In this document: positions 53,840 to 62,424 of the stretch, in pieces | Layout: each line of letters opens with the position of its first letter | Numbering within the stretch: position 1 is the stretch's first letter | Translations under genes and position numbers: made by a program | The notes under the pieces: generated by a model | Database searches by the model: none | Seen by the model: only the letters and a program-made list of their open reading frames with translations | Told to the model about the DNA's origin: nothing | Assembly: GCA_001887945.1 (NCBI GenBank) | Contig: LDOQ01000051.1 | Span: 62,001-126,000 of the forward strand | Length of the DNA stretch: 64,000 nucleotides | Reading direction: 5' to 3' | Source of the DNA: Spraguea lophii | Taxonomy: Eukaryota; Microsporidia; Spragueidae

Positions 53840-54324
53840 GTTAGGGGGGTCAAAAATAAAAATATTAATACTAAAAAGATCAAAAAAAAGGAAGGAATGT
53901 AGAAAAATAAAAACCAAAAAAAACATTCTGGATATATTTAGCTATGAGATAATAAATATTTTGATGAAAGGAAGACAAAGAGATAAGGAAGAAATAATAA
54001 AAAATATTTTTTTTGTGTTTTATAAAAGGAAATGTTCAATATGGAAATCATAAAAAGAATAAATATCAACTTTTATTTTTTAGTTATTTGAAAATGGAAA
54101 AGTATATTGATAAGATTTATTCATAATTATTTCTTTAGTCCCATGAACACCTAATTAATTAAAAATAAATGAAAGTTATTGAAATATGTCAAATAAACTA
54201 AATGATAATCGAAAATATTATTTGGTCCAGATCTTCCAAATTTATTTTTATGATCAATAAACTAAATCATCTTTCTTACATTGTTTGTGATGGATTTAAA
54301 AAAAACTATTCTTATTAAATTTAT
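53840..54324. promoter_or_regulatory. Divergent 5' region of actin and the BAR/PH-like gene
   Basis: 485 bp. On the actin side it begins with the C-run (GGGGGG on the plus strand, 53844-53849). The plus-strand open frame at 53838-54053 starts inside this signal and is not called. AAATTT lies 3 bases before the ATG at 54325, a word that also occurs upstream of some microsporidian genes. Confidence 0.4.
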
Positions 54325-55722
54325 ATGAGAAAGATAGAAGATGTGTTGACTGATTTTAATACACTTCGAGATAAAGTGCAATGGATAAAAATGTATGTTG
54401 AACATTCTGATATGGTTTCTAAGCGTGCAACAGAAATATTTTTCAGAAGTACACAAATCCCACGGGATAGCAAATGGAGAGACCCAATAATCATAGATTT
54501 AATAGAAATATCTGATAGGCATAGAGAGTTGTATGACGGTTTACATAGATTATACGAGCTAACAATCGGAAATGATATAAATAATCTTTTGAAAAAATTA
54601 AATGAGAGAATAAATTTATTAAAAAAACATTCTACAAATAGGGAGGAGTTATTGTCTGTATGGTTGAGTACAATAAAAGAGAAAAAGGATTTACATTATG
54701 TAGCCTGGACAGAAAACAAACTTGATCCATGGTATACTGAATATGATTTGAAAAGAACAATTAAAAAATATTTAAAAGTAGATTTAGATTCAAATAATGA
54801 ATTGAAGGAGGTTGTAACACAAAATGATGAACTTCTGCGAGAGCTTAACATCAACTATAAAAATATTGCTTTAAATTATATAAAAATACAAAAAACACAT
54901 TTTTCAAATATATCAGAATCCCTTGATAGCAATTTATTTGATGCTGTGACTTTTAGTAAATCGGATATTTTTTATGATTTTCCAGATTCAGAGGCCTGTG
55001 ATCTACAAAGTAAAGATAATAAAGGAGAAGATAATATTAACGAAGAAGTTATTTATAATGAACTGGTTGTGAGTATTAATGAAGAATTAAAATCGTTAAA
55101 AAAAGGATTTATCAAAAAAAAATTTAGAACTAAAAAATATGGATTTTTCAACATAAAAAAGCATAATGGAAGGGAATACAAGCCAATGTTTCTCATATTA
55201 ACAGAAAATAATTTCATACATTGTTATGATATTTCGGCAAAACCATTTGATTTAACAACAAAACTTCTAAAAATATCGCAAAAAACTTCGCCATCCTTTT
55301 TTGATAATTCTAAGATTGTAAATCTAACACAACAAGACGAAAAAGAGTTGAAAAATATCACAGAAATATTTATGAAAGAGATAGATTTTACATGTAATGT
55401 TATAAAAGGATTTCCTATACAAACAACAGAAAAACTTATTAAATTACACAAAGAAAAATCTGAAATAAATATTACGAGTAAAAAAAGTAATAATATGTTA
55501 AATATATTCTGGGATAGTAGTATAAAAATCAAAGGATACACACTTAAGGATATTTATGAGTTGTATTTTGCTATTCTCAATGAAAATAAGACAGAAGAGA
55601 AAGAGAAAAAATTTTTGTTAAATAACCAACAGGAAAAAGATACTGATACTACTGATAAAGGAGCGACGATGGAAAAAATATCCGAAAATATTCTTGGAGA
55701 AAATCCATGGAGAAATTACTAG
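54325..55722 (+). CDS. BAR- and PH-like membrane-associated protein (Slm1/SWP12-like)
   Basis: 465 residues. The N-terminal half (about 1-215) is a long helical, charged region of BAR type. Residues about 250-400 look like a PH domain: KKGFIKKKFRTKKYGFFNI, then EYKPMFLILTENNFIHCYDI (family pattern for strands 2-4), and near 390-435 a final strand plus helix (TLKDIYELYFAIL). This order recalls yeast Slm1, which binds PI(4,5)P2, and the BAR-type microsporidian protein known as spore wall protein 12. I see the architecture, not a close match. The C-terminal 35 residues are polar. There is no C-tract before the ATG; AAATTTAT is present instead. Confidence 0.6.
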   Translation: MRKIEDVLTDFNTLRDKVQWIKMYVEHSDMVSKRATEIFFRSTQIPRDSKWRDPIIIDLIEISDRHRELYDGLHRLYELTIGNDINNLLKKLNERINLLKKHSTNREELLSVWLSTIKEKKDLHYVAWTENKLDPWYTEYDLKRTIKKYLKVDLDSNNELKEVVTQNDELLRELNINYKNIALNYIKIQKTHFSNISESLDSNLFDAVTFSKSDIFYDFPDSEACDLQSKDNKGEDNINEEVIYNELVVSINEELKSLKKGFIKKKFRTKKYGFFNIKKHNGREYKPMFLILTENNFIHCYDISAKPFDLTTKLLKISQKTSPSFFDNSKIVNLTQQDEKELKNITEIFMKEIDFTCNVIKGFPIQTTEKLIKLHKEKSEINITSKKSNNMLNIFWDSSIKIKGYTLKDIYELYFAILNENKTEEKEKKFLLNNQQEKDTDTTDKGATMEKISENILGENPWRNY

Positions 55723-56206
55723 AATATTTTAACTGTATATAAATTATTTATTTTTAAAGTCATAATTTTTATTTATTTCTATAGAATTAAATGATTGTTT
55801 AAAATTTATAAAGATTTTTTAATAAAAGTCTTTTTTATTAACATTTTAATTATTATCAAAGCACATTTTGGATTGCAATGGAAATTATTCTTTATAAATA
55901 AAATTCCATAATTATAATTTCTACACTATTTTACTTTTAAAATTTAATTATAAAATGTAAATTTATGTATTTTTAGTTTTAAAGAAATTTATTTTATGTT
56001 ATTCCTTTATAATTATGATATTGAAATTATTCAATAAAAAGATATATACTTATGCGACAATATAAGAAGCATATAAAAATATTCTAAAATATTTTATTTT
56101 TCATCATAAAATTTTTATATTTTTTTTGTAAATTTTTATATTTTTTTTGTAAATTTTCTTGTAATGTTATTTGTGTAATGAAACTTTTAATATAAAGTAT
56201 TGGTCT
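55723..56206. repeat. Intergenic, 484 bp, with a short tandem repeat near its end
   Basis: Between the 3' ends of two convergent genes. At about 56108-56152 a 21-bp unit containing AATTTTTATATTTTTTTTGT occurs twice in tandem and then partly a third time. No gene is seen. Confidence 0.55.
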
Positions 56207-57295
56207 TTATTCTTTACTCAAATAATCTTTATATGTTGATTCGTCACATGTTTCTACCAATATCCTTTTTCCTCCATAAAATCTTCTATCTAAGACATCA
56301 GTAGCTATTTTGATTGATTTATTTTCTTTAAACTTCACAAAGAGAAATACAGAATTTTTACATGATATATTTTTATTTGAAATGAATACATTTGGTAGAT
56401 GTATTGAAGATTTTTGAAATATTACAACTTTCAATATATCTATTTCTCCAAATCTACTCATTTCATTATGCATTTCTTCAATAAAATCTAAATCTAGTTC
56501 ATCAAATTCTATTAAATTTTTAAGAAGAATAAAATTATTCTGATTTTCTTTTTTATTAAGTCGCTTAGCAATTTCTTTTATTTGTGATGGTATCTCTTGA
56601 TTTTTATCCATTATTTTAATTTTTTCTACGGATGTTACTGTATGTCCAACTCTTAATTTTCTACCACCAAATTGAAAATCCTTCATTCCTTTTACAGCAG
56701 CCGTGGCAGAACTATTTGCGTTAAATTTAATATATCCATATCCTACATCTTTTTTGCAGTTTTCTGGGTTTTCAGAATTAATATTTATATCTTTTATATC
56801 TCCAAAACACTCAAAAACCTTCTTAATTTCATCCGTATTCAATTTTGGATTAATATTGCTTATAAAAATAATTGATCTGTCAATTTTTGATAATTCCTTT
56901 GGTATGGTATTAGGATAATTAACGGGTCTTCCTACTTTTAATTCTTTGTTATCTAAATATAATCCTTTAAAGTTTATTACCATTTGTGCAGAATGTGGAT
57001 TATCAAATTCTACAAATGCAAATCCTTTATGTTTCATAGTTTTGTGATCCATAGTAAAATTTACATTAACTATTGGTCCGAATTGTTTAAATAATTCTAA
57101 AATATCTTTTTTTGTGACGTTTACACCAACATTCCCGACATATACTCTATTTAACAACCTATGAGAAAAATTCTGTTTATCAACATCTTCTTTAATTGGT
57201 GGTAAAAGACCTATAGGCGGTAATGTCCAACGCCCATACTTAAAAACCTCTTCTTCATCACTATTCAATTCCGCATTACTTCTCTTCATATCCAT
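56207..57295 (-). CDS. PUF60: Splicing factor PUF60-like (two RRMs and a C-terminal UHM)
   Basis: 362 residues. RRM1 (about 53-130) has RVYVGNVGV and, after FTMDHK, the run TMKHKGFAFVEF that is identical in PUF60. RRM2 (about 148-225) has IIFISNINPKL and VGYGYIKF. The C-terminal third RRM (about 255-360) is UHM-like: FILLKNLIEFDELDLDFIEE, then DRRFYGGKRILVETCDE (family GRWFAGRKVVAEVYDQ). PUF60 binds poly-U tracts and helps U2AF define 3' splice sites, so it is notable in a genome with few introns. The start is taken at MDMKRSN (ATG 57295), with TGGGGT directly upstream. The frame continues further upstream, but as hydrophobic sequence antisense to the next gene. Confidence 0.88.
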   Translation of the reverse strand: MDMKRSNAELNSDEEEVFKYGRWTLPPIGLLPPIKEDVDKQNFSHRLLNRVYVGNVGVNVTKKDILELFKQFGPIVNVNFTMDHKTMKHKGFAFVEFDNPHSAQMVINFKGLYLDNKELKVGRPVNYPNTIPKELSKIDRSIIFISNINPKLNTDEIKKVFECFGDIKDININSENPENCKKDVGYGYIKFNANSSATAAVKGMKDFQFGGRKLRVGHTVTSVEKIKIMDKNQEIPSQIKEIAKRLNKKENQNNFILLKNLIEFDELDLDFIEEMHNEMSRFGEIDILKVVIFQKSSIHLPNVFISNKNISCKNSVFLFVKFKENKSIKIATDVLDRRFYGGKRILVETCDESTYKDYLSKE

Positions 57296-57301
57296 ACCCC
57301 A
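57296..57301. promoter_or_regulatory. Shared 6-bp start signal ACCCCA / TGGGGT between divergent genes
   Basis: The only sequence between the ATG of TXNDC9 (57302, plus) and the ATG of PUF60 (57295, minus). It reads ACCCCA for the plus gene and TGGGGT for the minus gene, so one C-tract seems to serve, in opposite sense, both starts. Confidence 0.6.
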
Positions 57302-57724
57302 ATGAAAATAAAACCAGATAATTTTTCTGATGATGAAGAATTCAAAAAATACAAAGAAAATAGAAAAAAACAACTTACACAAATAGTGCATGAAATAACT
57401 GATGAAAGATTTCTTATAAAAAAAATCTTTAAAGATAGAGTAATATTACACGTATACAAAAATGAATTCACTACATGCAAAAGAGTAAATACAATACTTG
57501 ATAAACTGGTGGGATTATATCCTCAAATACAATTCTATAAAATAGAAGCAGAAAAAGCACCAATAATATCAGAAAAATTAGAAATTAAAACATTGCCATA
57601 CTTAGGTCTTTTTGCAGGTGGATACTATATAGATTCTATCGTAGGATTAGATAAAGTTGGAGGAATGGATTTTAATTTAATGGAGTTTAAGAATTACATA
57701 GATAAAAGTGATATACTAAATTAA
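57302..57724 (+). CDS. Phosducin-like thioredoxin-fold protein (TXNDC9/Plp1-like)
   Basis: 140 residues, shorter than human TXNDC9 (226), lacking most of the N-terminal helix bundle. The thioredoxin-like core is readable: ITDERFLIKK, VILHVYKNEFTTCKRVN (family VVCHFYRxxxxxCK), a strand-helix pair ending YKIEAEKAPIISEKLEIKTLPYL (family LNVEKAPFLxERLxIKVxPT), GGYYIDSIVGL and the terminal SDILN. Members lack a CXXC redox pair and act as CCT chaperonin cofactors in actin and tubulin folding. CCT5 and actin in the same window fit this role, although the genes are far apart. ACCCCA touches the ATG. Confidence 0.85.
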   Translation: MKIKPDNFSDDEEFKKYKENRKKQLTQIVHEITDERFLIKKIFKDRVILHVYKNEFTTCKRVNTILDKLVGLYPQIQFYKIEAEKAPIISEKLEIKTLPYLGLFAGGYYIDSIVGLDKVGGMDFNLMEFKNYIDKSDILN

Positions 57725-58194
57725 CGTTGAATATCAATAAAATAATTTTAAGCAAATTATTCCAAATAATGCTGATTATTTATTCTCAAAAGATTCTTAT
57801 TCTTTGATGTTTATTATTTCTGAAATTTATTTTAAATTCAATAATAATTATTTTAAAAAAAATTATATTTTATCATAAAGAATATTTTCATATTTTAATA
57901 AAAATAAAAGATGGTCATTTAAATGTTTAAGTCATAGAAATATTTTTATTATCTTTGGATTTATTTTGGTTAAATTTAGAAGGTTTTTTGTTATAAGATT
58001 TTAATTATCACGACAAATAACTGTATATTTATATTTTGAAATAACTTGAAGTCATTGATTTAATAAAAATATGTAATGTTTGTACCATTTAATTCCATTG
58101 CATATATACATTAATTCAGCGTATTCTATAATTCATCATTTTATATATTTTTATACGTGCATTTATTATTCTTTTAATTTTAACGAGATTTTAA

Positions 58195-58345
58195 TCAATT
58201 TCTTGGAGTAATATTTATCAAATCACAAAATCAATACAGGAATTATAACCACATTAACCAAACATTACTCTGTCAAAATAATAGTATTTCCGTAAAAGAA
58301 GTATATTGAATATATTATCAAATCTTCTCAATTATACATCTTATA
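58195..58345 (-). mobile_element. SINE fragment (middle of the body)
   Basis: In plus orientation, AAAATCAATACAGGAATTAT, then AACCACATTAACCAAACATT and AATAATAG match the middle of copies B and E (AATCAATACAGGAATTACAA, CATCAGCTAACCATCATT). Neither the head nor the 3' end is recognisable. Confidence 0.55.
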
Positions 58346-58550
58346 TTTCTATTTAATATAATTATATTTTTAACATAATTATTTGGAAGAAAGATTGGAA
58401 GCATTGCTTTTGGAACTTAGCTATCATTTTATAAACAATTGTTTTTTTAAATATAATCTCATTAAAATTTATTATTTAAAACTTTCTATTTTTAAATTAT
58501 TCTTTATACGGTATTATATAATTATTACATATCAAAGTTAACATAAAAAA

Positions 58551-59029
58551 TAAGAATAATAGAATAAAAATCCATTTAATTGTGTGGTTGTAAGATGGTA
58601 ACCAAATCCCTCGTCTAGAAAGATTTTCAAAAAAAGGAGTAAAACGTAGAAAAGAAAGGTTATTGAGTGGATGAAAGTTCGATAGTGTAGTATTAGTCGT
58701 GACCTGTATGGCGGTCGTATTATTAGATTAAAGTAGTGTTTAGCTAGCGCAATTACAATCCTTGTATTGATTTATAAATTTATATTACTATACCAAAAAA
58801 AAGTTAGGAATCTCATTAATGATGATAGAATGACGATTACACCATATGTAAATCCTACTGTTCCAAAGCATAAGATAAGACGAGATTAATGCATATATGT
58901 AGCGAAACCAGCCAATACAGGTTTAGATGTTCTTTAGGAACCAAAAGTTATAGACCACAGTAAGTCATAACCACACGAAAAACTTCTATAAATAAAGTTC
59001 ACATAAAAAATAAGAATAATTGAATAAAA
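58551..59029 (+). mobile_element. tRNA-derived SINE, copy F, with near-perfect flanking repeats
   Basis: The element covers about 58570-59010. The head keeps the A-box region GTGTGGTTGTAAGATGG and GGTAACCAAAT but the B-box segment is deleted. The body follows the family (CGTAGAAAAGAAAGG, AGTGTAGTATTAGTCGTGAC, CACCATATGTAAATCC, TTAATGCATATATGTAGCG, GGAACCAAAAGTTATAG) and ends CTTCTATAAATAAAGTTCA plus an A-run. Flanks are TAAGAATAAT(A/T)GAATAAAA at 58551-58569 and 59011-59029, one mismatch in 19. The similarity extends leftwards through ACATAAAAAA, which also looks like a SINE tail. Confidence 0.82.
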
Positions 59030-59543
59030 CGATATTATCCTTCTTTTTTATAAACAAAAGATATTTCTAAAAATTATTTAATAAAGCTATAAAAAAATAA
59101 ATTGTACTTAATAATATTAATTTATAATTTTGTATATTTATAGTCAAATATATTTTTTTATATTTTAATTTATTTATAATTAATAATCGTATATAATTTG
59201 ATATATTAAAACAAAATATACAATCATTATAATATTCATATTATCATTTACTTATATTATTTAAAAATAAAGTCATCGAATTTAAATATTTTTAGTTTTA
59301 AAAAGTTTTATTTTATATAGTATCCTAATAATTATAGTATTGAAATGATTTTATAAAGAAAAAGATTTATATAACAATCTACTAAAAATATTTTATATTC
59401 CTAAAATATATTTCATAATAAAAATAATAAATAAAAAGTTATATTATTTTCTATACAGAATTAATATGTTATTACATTGAAAATATTTTATGTTACATCT
59501 GACCCTTATTTATTATATTTTATATAAAAATTATCAATATATT

Positions 59544-61028
59544 TTATACACCACTTATTGTATTAACTCTTCTTTGTAATACTTTTAATTCTTTTTTTAA
59601 CGTTTTATTCTCTTCTCCTTTCCTTATCAAATATTTCTGACATTCATTTAATTCTATTCTAGCATTATTAAATTCTTTGGTAAATTCTTCTAATAGCTTT
59701 TTAGTTCTATCATGAAGAATACTTTTATTATTTTCAGCAAAAAATGTTATTTCTTTTATTTCATTCTCTAAAATATGATTTTTTCTTGTTAACTTGTTAA
59801 AAATATTTCTTATTTCTTCTAATACCTCACTTACTTTATTGTAATTGTTTATTTTTAAATCTTTGATAAATCTTTTATTATTTTTTGTTAATTTTACATT
59901 ATCTTTTTGATTATCTATTATATTATCTATTTTATTTATATAGGATTGAAATACATTTAAATATTCGTTTATTCTTTTAAGATTATCTGGATTATTTATT
60001 TTTTCTATCAATTTATTATTTTTTATTTTCAATCTGTTATTCTCGTCGTAGAAATTTTTCATTTCTTTTTTATTCATTTCATTTTCTTTATGTGTATTAT
60101 TGATTATTTCATTTAAATTGTTATTTTCCTCTGTTAATTGTTTAATCTGTATTTTTATTTTATTAATTTCTTCTAAATATTCTCTTATCTCTGTTTTATT
60201 ACCATTATCTTTCATTTTTACTAATTCTTCCATCTTCTTCTCTTTATCATATAAAACATTTTCTAAATCTTTTATTTCTAAATTCTTATTATGAATTATT
60301 CTTTCTGATTCTTCAAAATCAGTTTCTATTTCTTTTAAATTCTTCTTTAACTCCTCCACATTTCTATACAGCTCTTCTATTATTCCATCTTTACTTTGTA
60401 TTTCTTGATTATATCTGTTAATGAGCTCGTCCCTTTGTATTATTTCATTTCTCAAATAACCACTATCTTTTTCTTTTATATTGTTTGTTTCTTCTAAAAT
60501 ATTTTCATATTCTTTTATCCTATTATTAAGATTTTGTAATTCTTTATTATTTTGCTCTAATTCTCTTTTTAATTTAATAACCATTGTATTTTCTTTTTGA
60601 ACTAAATCTCTAAATCCATTTCTCTCTTCTTCTATTTTACTTTTCAAAATTTTCTCATCATTATCTCTTTTCACAATTTCATTTTTATATTTGTTTATTT
60701 CATTCAATAGAATTTTATATTTCTGATTTATCTCCTCTAAATAACCGATAAGCTTTTGATTCTCTTCTTCATAAGAATTTATCTTATCATTTCTTATATT
60801 TAATTCTTTATTAAATTCCATTATATTATTTTCCTTCTCTCTTTTTAAAACCTCTATAATCTTAATATTTTCTTCAATAGCCTTTCCACTATCTATACCA
60901 CTATTCATAGAAAGTTTGTGTTTTAATTCAAAGTTTTCACTCTTTAATGCTTCTATTTCACTTTCATATTCTTTTACTGTTTTTACAGTAGAAATAGGAT
61001 TGAATTGTATAGCAAATGAATTTTCCAT
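59544..61028 (-). CDS. Coiled-coil protein
   Basis: 494 residues, almost entirely Glu/Lys/Asn-rich heptad-like helix from about residue 18 to 480, with a short interruption near 330-350. No globular domain, signal or membrane segment is visible. Such proteins serve at spindle poles, the nuclear envelope, the Golgi or the polar-tube apparatus; the sequence alone does not choose. The N-terminal MENSFAIQFNPISTVKTVKE is less repetitive and could be a docking motif. The start is firm: GCCCTT touches the ATG. The amino-acid bias makes database hits to unrelated coiled coils likely. Confidence 0.75.
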   Translation of the reverse strand: MENSFAIQFNPISTVKTVKEYESEIEALKSENFELKHKLSMNSGIDSGKAIEENIKIIEVLKREKENNIMEFNKELNIRNDKINSYEEENQKLIGYLEEINQKYKILLNEINKYKNEIVKRDNDEKILKSKIEEERNGFRDLVQKENTMVIKLKRELEQNNKELQNLNNRIKEYENILEETNNIKEKDSGYLRNEIIQRDELINRYNQEIQSKDGIIEELYRNVEELKKNLKEIETDFEESERIIHNKNLEIKDLENVLYDKEKKMEELVKMKDNGNKTEIREYLEEINKIKIQIKQLTEENNNLNEIINNTHKENEMNKKEMKNFYDENNRLKIKNNKLIEKINNPDNLKRINEYLNVFQSYINKIDNIIDNQKDNVKLTKNNKRFIKDLKINNYNKVSEVLEEIRNIFNKLTRKNHILENEIKEITFFAENNKSILHDRTKKLLEEFTKEFNNARIELNECQKYLIRKGEENKTLKKELKVLQRRVNTISGV

Positions 61029-62424
61029 AAGGGCAAGATAGAAAATGATATGTATTAATAAAGCCTACAACAAAAAATATTTATAAAAAAATGTATTATA
61101 AGAGGTTAAACAATATTTATAAATAAGATTATAAAAAAACAAATAATATTTATATAAGAACTTTCTATTATTTATATGTGATTATGGCAAATTTATTAAA
61201 ATAAAATTTTATTATTAGAAAATCAACAAAAAACTAAAAAGTTTAAAAAACACGTAGACAAACATTTTTAATTATATCAAAATATTATGTGTTATTTTTC
61301 GTAGGCAATTCGAGCATAGATATATATTTATGAAGTCTGAGAATGTTTATAACTAAAATAATATTTTTACCTATCACATTATCTATCATAGCATATGTTA
61401 TAAAGTTTTAAAACTATCAATATTATATGTACCATCTAATAAAAATAAATTTTCTGGCGAAAATGGAAAATATAACGTATATTGATATATTTTTCCATAT
61501 AATGAATCATGTATGTTACTGCTAGTATATTTACAAAACCATATCCATAAGCATTACTGATATGTATATTGGTTTCATGATTATTCAAAAATTGGATGTT
61601 TTTTCACTCGTTCACAGTAGATTGAGCAAAAACTCACAACTTGTTTTATATGAACGTCTAAGGAATGGAAAAAGTCTCCTTTGATCCATTTACTGTGGAG
61701 GTTATCGGGTTTCGTCATCTTTTGAATATTGTATTGAGAAACTACATTACCATGTTGTGGTATCATCTCATCATAGGTATCAACCTGAGTCAACGAATCC
61801 TCTTTGGTTACCTAATAATTTCCCATTTATTGTCATATCCACTGGTTTCCTACACTCTGTGGACATAATCACAAATAGATCGAAAGATAATTGTACCCAA
61901 ACTTTAACATTTTATAGATGCTGTCCTCCTCTATATTGATTATATTAATCGGTTTAAACAGGCTTCAACAGCTTTGAGACATTTAATTATTTCAAGCAAG
62001 TCTTCTGGCACAATAACAAACTCATTTCATTGAACAATACCATTTATGATTTAAATAAATAAAAACGTTTAATTGAATAAAAAATATTTTATCTTTTTCC
62101 GGAATTCCCCTGTCTAATAAACTTATTATTTTTTAATTGAAATTATTAGAAGTATTTAGGTTGGTTTCTAATCTACTGTATTTTGAATTAAAATAAACAT
62201 TTATTATGATTAAATGTTTTTAATTATAAGAAATATTTATTCATAATCAATAAACTTTATATAACATTTTAAAAAATTTTAAAATTAAACAAAAGAAATA
62301 ATAAAATTGTTAAACTACAATTGAAGAAGCTTTTGTTCTCTTAATAATTGAATGTATATTTAAATATAATAAAAATTTATTATAAAATAATAAGATAGTG
62401 GTTTAGTTACAAAGATTTTACTTC
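61029..62424. other. Intergenic, 1.4 kb, with a decayed transposase-like relic
   Basis: Between two minus-strand genes. The part at about 61400-62030 is visibly less AT-rich than its surroundings and holds broken coding sequence (listed below). The rest is AT-rich with nothing recognised. Confidence 0.45.
61400..62030 (-). pseudogene. Decayed coding relic, possibly a piggyBac-type transposase
   Basis: Minus-strand pieces in changing frames. The longest, 61581-61841, reads VTKEDSLTQVDTYDEMIPQH, then a Q-Y...KMTKP segment and KWIKGDFFHSLDVHIKQVVS. DEMIP..G....QY...KP loosely recalls the DE(M)MIPxKG...QYxxxKPxKWG run of piggyBac transposases. Upstream is NEFVIVPEDLLEIIKCLKAV (another frame); downstream, HISNAYGYGFVNILAVTYMI and, in another frame, YFPFSPENLFLLDGTYN. 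No inverted repeats were found. The coding nature is fairly likely, the family is a guess. Confidence 0.35.

Larger units (their letters stand above)
57725..59543. other. Intergenic, 1.8 kb, with a SINE fragment and SINE copy F
   Basis: Contains a minus-strand SINE fragment (about 58195-58345) and the plus-strand copy F (58570-59010) with near-identical flanking repeats. The rest is AT-rich and without a recognised gene. Confidence 0.45.

Noticed and set aside
53840..53926. 29-codon N-terminal extension of actin
   Set aside because: Actin is conserved from MSMENVQAL; the extension is hydrophobic and the C-tract sits directly before the internal ATG.
53838..54053. 71-codon plus frame antisense to the actin leader
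   Set aside because: Starts within the actin start signal and is Lys-rich because the opposite strand is pyrimidine-rich; no domain.
57296..57391. N-terminal extension of the PUF60-like protein
   Set aside because: Would overlap the TXNDC9 coding region in antisense and bypass the GGGG/CCCC start block; the extension is hydrophobic noise.
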